Shown here: in pieces, positions 50,644 through 51,998 of the stretch
Layout: each line of letters starts with the position of its first letter
Numbering within the stretch: the first letter of the stretch is position 1
NCBI GenBank assembly: GCA_045590755.1
Contig: JAZNRP010000006.1
Coordinates: forward strand, 1 to 51,998
Length of the DNA: 51,998 bases
From: SIG565 sp045590755
Lineage (GTDB): Bacteria > Bacillota > Clostridia > Oscillospirales > Acutalibacteraceae
Direction: 5' to 3'
Notes under the pieces: model-generated
The model's input: only the letters and a program-made list of their open reading frames with translations
Database searches by the model: none
Told to the model about the DNA's origin: nothing
Program-made: the position numbers and the translations under genes

Positions 50644-51542
50644 CTATTTAATTAGCTTAAAATTTCCGTAGGTTTCATTTACTGTTTCCGAAAATGAAAA
50701 GGTGTTATCGTATTTTTTAAGAATGTTTTGGAAATCAACCAACTGATGACGGTTTACAACACATATAAGCACGGATTTTTCGGTGTGACTGTATGAGCCG
50801 ACTGCCGAAATCTGAGTTGAGCCGTGTTTTAGCTTGTTTGCAATTTCGTTCATAATTTCTTCTGCGTGGTCAGTTATTATCGTGAATTTGCAGGCGGTTT
50901 TGGTACCCTTAATTATAAAGCTGCCTATAAAGCTTGAAATAAAGCAGTACAAAATACACAAACAAACGGGCTTATAATTATAAATTAACTGTCCGTTGCC
51001 GTTTGTCTCGGAATAAACGAAGAAAGAAGTGATTGCAACCATTGTGTTAAGCACAAAGGTTACCCAGAAAAAGTTAAGAGTAGGTTTTTAAAGCTTATGT
51101 ATCTTGAAACAATATCTGTACCGCCGGTTGATGAGTTTGTTCTGAAACACATACCGTATACAAAACCACTGATTACACCGCTGAGCAGTACAGGGAAGAT
51201 GGTATCGTGTCCCTGTGCATTGTACTGGAATTGGGAAAGATTGATTTTTTGTAAATACAGAAAAACAAAGGAATAAGTAACACAGAAGGTAAGACTACGC
51301 TTAGCAAATTTTTTGTTGATAAAGAAATACGCAAAAATACAAAGCGGAACATTTATAATAAGTGACATATAGCCTATGCTGAATCCGGTTTTGTATTGAA
51401 TCATAGTTGCTATACCGTTAAGTCCTGCAGGTGCAAAGTTGTTTTCTATTATAAAAAGCTTATAGTTAAAGGCCAATAATATAGCCACTAAAACGATGCT
51501 AAGATATGTAGAAAAAGCTATTAGACGGTTTGAGTTTTTCAT
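50644..51542 (-). pseudogene. YitT-family membrane protein, disrupted by a one-base frameshift
   Basis: Two adjoining frames together make a complete YitT protein (DUF161 helices plus DUF2179). The first (51542 down to 51060) holds the N-terminal helices with FAPAGLNGIATMIQY and NSSTGGTDIVSRYISFKN, then stops. The second (visible from 51054, but open from about 51085) continues in a different frame with PTLNFFWVTFVLNTMV and ends in the DUF2179 domain (TIITDHAEEIMNEIANKL, then FKLIK). One extra base at the GG of 51083-51084 would restore one frame. It is either a real recent pseudogene or a sequence error. Confidence 0.85.
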
Positions 51543-51577
51543 AAAAGCACATCCTTAAATTGCAGTATATCAACTAC

Positions 51578-51605
51578 AGTATATCATCGCAAAATATAAA
51601 AGCAA
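51578..51605 (-). promoter_or_regulatory. Promoter of yitT with a 9-bp direct repeat
   Basis: Minus strand: TTGCTT (51600-51605), 16-bp spacer, TATACT (51578-51583) with extended TG. AGTATATCA (plus strand) occurs at 51564-51572 and 51578-51586, so a second -10-like copy lies just downstream. Confidence 0.55.
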
Positions 51606-51637
51606 GACAGAAAATTATATTTATTAGCCAAAACAAA

Positions 51638-51659
51638 AAACCACCCTTAAGGGTGGTTT
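51638..51659 (-). terminator. Intrinsic terminator for transcripts entering from the right
   Basis: A perfect 22-base palindrome, AAACCACCCTT then AAGGGTGGTTT. On the minus strand it is followed by TTTTGTTTTGG. The gene it serves lies outside the window or is the structured repeat itself. Confidence 0.75.
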
Positions 51660-51695
51660 AGTTTCCCCAATTAAAATCTCGGTTAGCTATCATTT

Positions 51696-51891
51696 TGACG
51701 GGGTACTCTGCGTCGGCACAATTTTGACCGTGCCGCACGGTACCCAAAATTGTTTGCCGTACTCGAGACTTTGGCAGACCGCAAAACCTATCGCGGTTTT
51801 GCGACTGCGTCGCCGAACCTTGCAGGTTCTCATCCTAATAATAAAAAATTCCAAACACGACACAAGGTCGCATTTGGGATTTTGGTCGAGA
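51696..51891. repeat. Structured repeat, copy A (196-bp unit)
   Basis: It begins TGACGGGGTACTCTGCG. Hairpin 1: CAATTTTG (51719-51726) with CAAAATTG (51745-51752) around an inner ACCGTG-CCG-CACGGT. Hairpin 2: CGCAAAACC (51780-51788) with GGTTTTGCG (51795-51803). Hairpin 3: GAACC-TTGCA-GGTTC (51815-51829). Hairpin 4: AATTCCAAA (51847-51855) with TTTGGGATT (51873-51881) around CGAC/GTCG. There is no credible protein reading. Confidence 0.7.
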
Positions 51892-51998
51892 TGACAGGAT
51901 ACTCTGCGTCGGCATTGTTTTGACCGCCCCGAGCGGTGCCCAAAACAAATTGCCTTACTCGAGACTTTGGCAGACCGCAAAACCTATCGCGGTTTTGC
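51892..51998. repeat. Structured repeat, copy B (cut by the window edge)
   Basis: It aligns without gaps to the first 107 bases of copy A, with 15 differences, 12 of them within hairpin 1. Hairpin 1 here is TTGTTTTG (51915-51922) with CAAAACAA (51941-51948) around ACCGC-CCCGA-GCGGT. Hairpin 2 is identical to copy A. The unit continues beyond the window. Confidence 0.7.

Noticed and set aside
51080..51095. Programmed -1 frameshift in yitT at TTTAAAAAC
   Set aside because: The frame does not match the canonical slippery pattern X-XXY-YYZ, and no downstream stimulatory structure is evident. A simple one-base deletion explains it better.
51690..51980. A 96-residue minus-strand frame rich in Arg and Cys
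   Set aside because: It lies wholly in the structured repeat. The two copies differ at paired stem positions rather than at third codon positions.
51696..51998. CRISPR array
   Set aside because: The period is 196 bp, only two copies are visible, and there are no unique spacers of fixed length and no cas genes.

Overview
The window reads as chromosome from an anaerobic, spore-forming member of the Clostridia, probably a gut lineage. The grounds are an AT-rich background with sigma-A promoters and strong Shine-Dalgarno (SD) sites, a SleB-type spore cortex hydrolase, an Rnf complex in Clostridial order (CDGEAB), an NfnAB-type transhydrogenase, an FprA flavodiiron protein, a CIRCE/HrcA heat-shock operon and a BlaI/M56 pair. 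Species cannot be named from sequence reading alone. I see no prophage, insertion sequence, CRISPR array or rRNA.

Layout. 1-1.4 kb: edge of an unknown gene and a G5/3D-domain wall protein. 1.7-7.1 kb: pyrR-mnmA-LUD gene, dacF, pgi and a small P-loop protein. 7.1-11.1 kb (minus strand): fprA, an SGNH esterase, an ECF S component, a YwaF-like membrane protein and a four-helix-bundle protein. 11.1-11.7 kb: a gene-poor patch with heptad repeats, a 16-bp copy of the tRNA 3' end, nested GC-rich hairpins and the initiator tRNA-fMet. 11.7-14.5 kb: zur-znuACB zinc operon. 14.6-19.6 kb: rnfCDGEAB. 19.7-23.6 kb: glycan or envelope operon (GT2, GT4, PIG-L deacetylase, FemAB/GNAT-like). 23.8-25.2 kb: orphan Na+-decarboxylase beta subunit plus a 43-aa gamma-like protein. 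25.2-30.6 kb: sleB and hrcA-grpE-dnaK-dnaJ. 30.6-35.6 kb: membrane protein and trmL from overlapping divergent promoters, then pgk-tpiA-gpmI. 35.7-38.9 kb: lipoprotein, secreted matrixin-like protease, M56 sensor and BlaI repressor behind a double dyad. 39.2-43.5 kb: KDPG aldolase, NfnAB, PlsC-like acyltransferase. 43.6-51.5 kb: PqqD-like protein with an OPT peptide transporter, PepD dipeptidase, pgsA, a Na+/H+ or anion permease whose start appears frameshifted, a membrane protein and a frameshifted yitT. 51.7 kb to the end: a 196-bp-period structured repeat.

Functional picture. Rnf, Nfn and the OadB-like subunit point to ferredoxin- and Na+/H+-based energy conservation. FprA removes O2 or NO. 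Sugars enter through Pgi, KDPG aldolase and lower glycolysis. Peptides enter by the OPT transporter and are cut by PepD.

The most unusual signals are: (i) the terminal repeat, in which two copies differ mainly inside a hairpin and four base pairs changed on both sides with pairing kept, with a structurally similar patch beside tRNA-fMet; (ii) a terminator whose 3' arm contains the dacF SD; (iii) divergent promoters sharing one -35; (iv) a BlaI-type double dyad ahead of an M56 sensor next to a secreted metzincin; (v) two apparent single-base frameshifts close together near the right end. Many start codons were reassigned from SD position; the reason is given in each entry.
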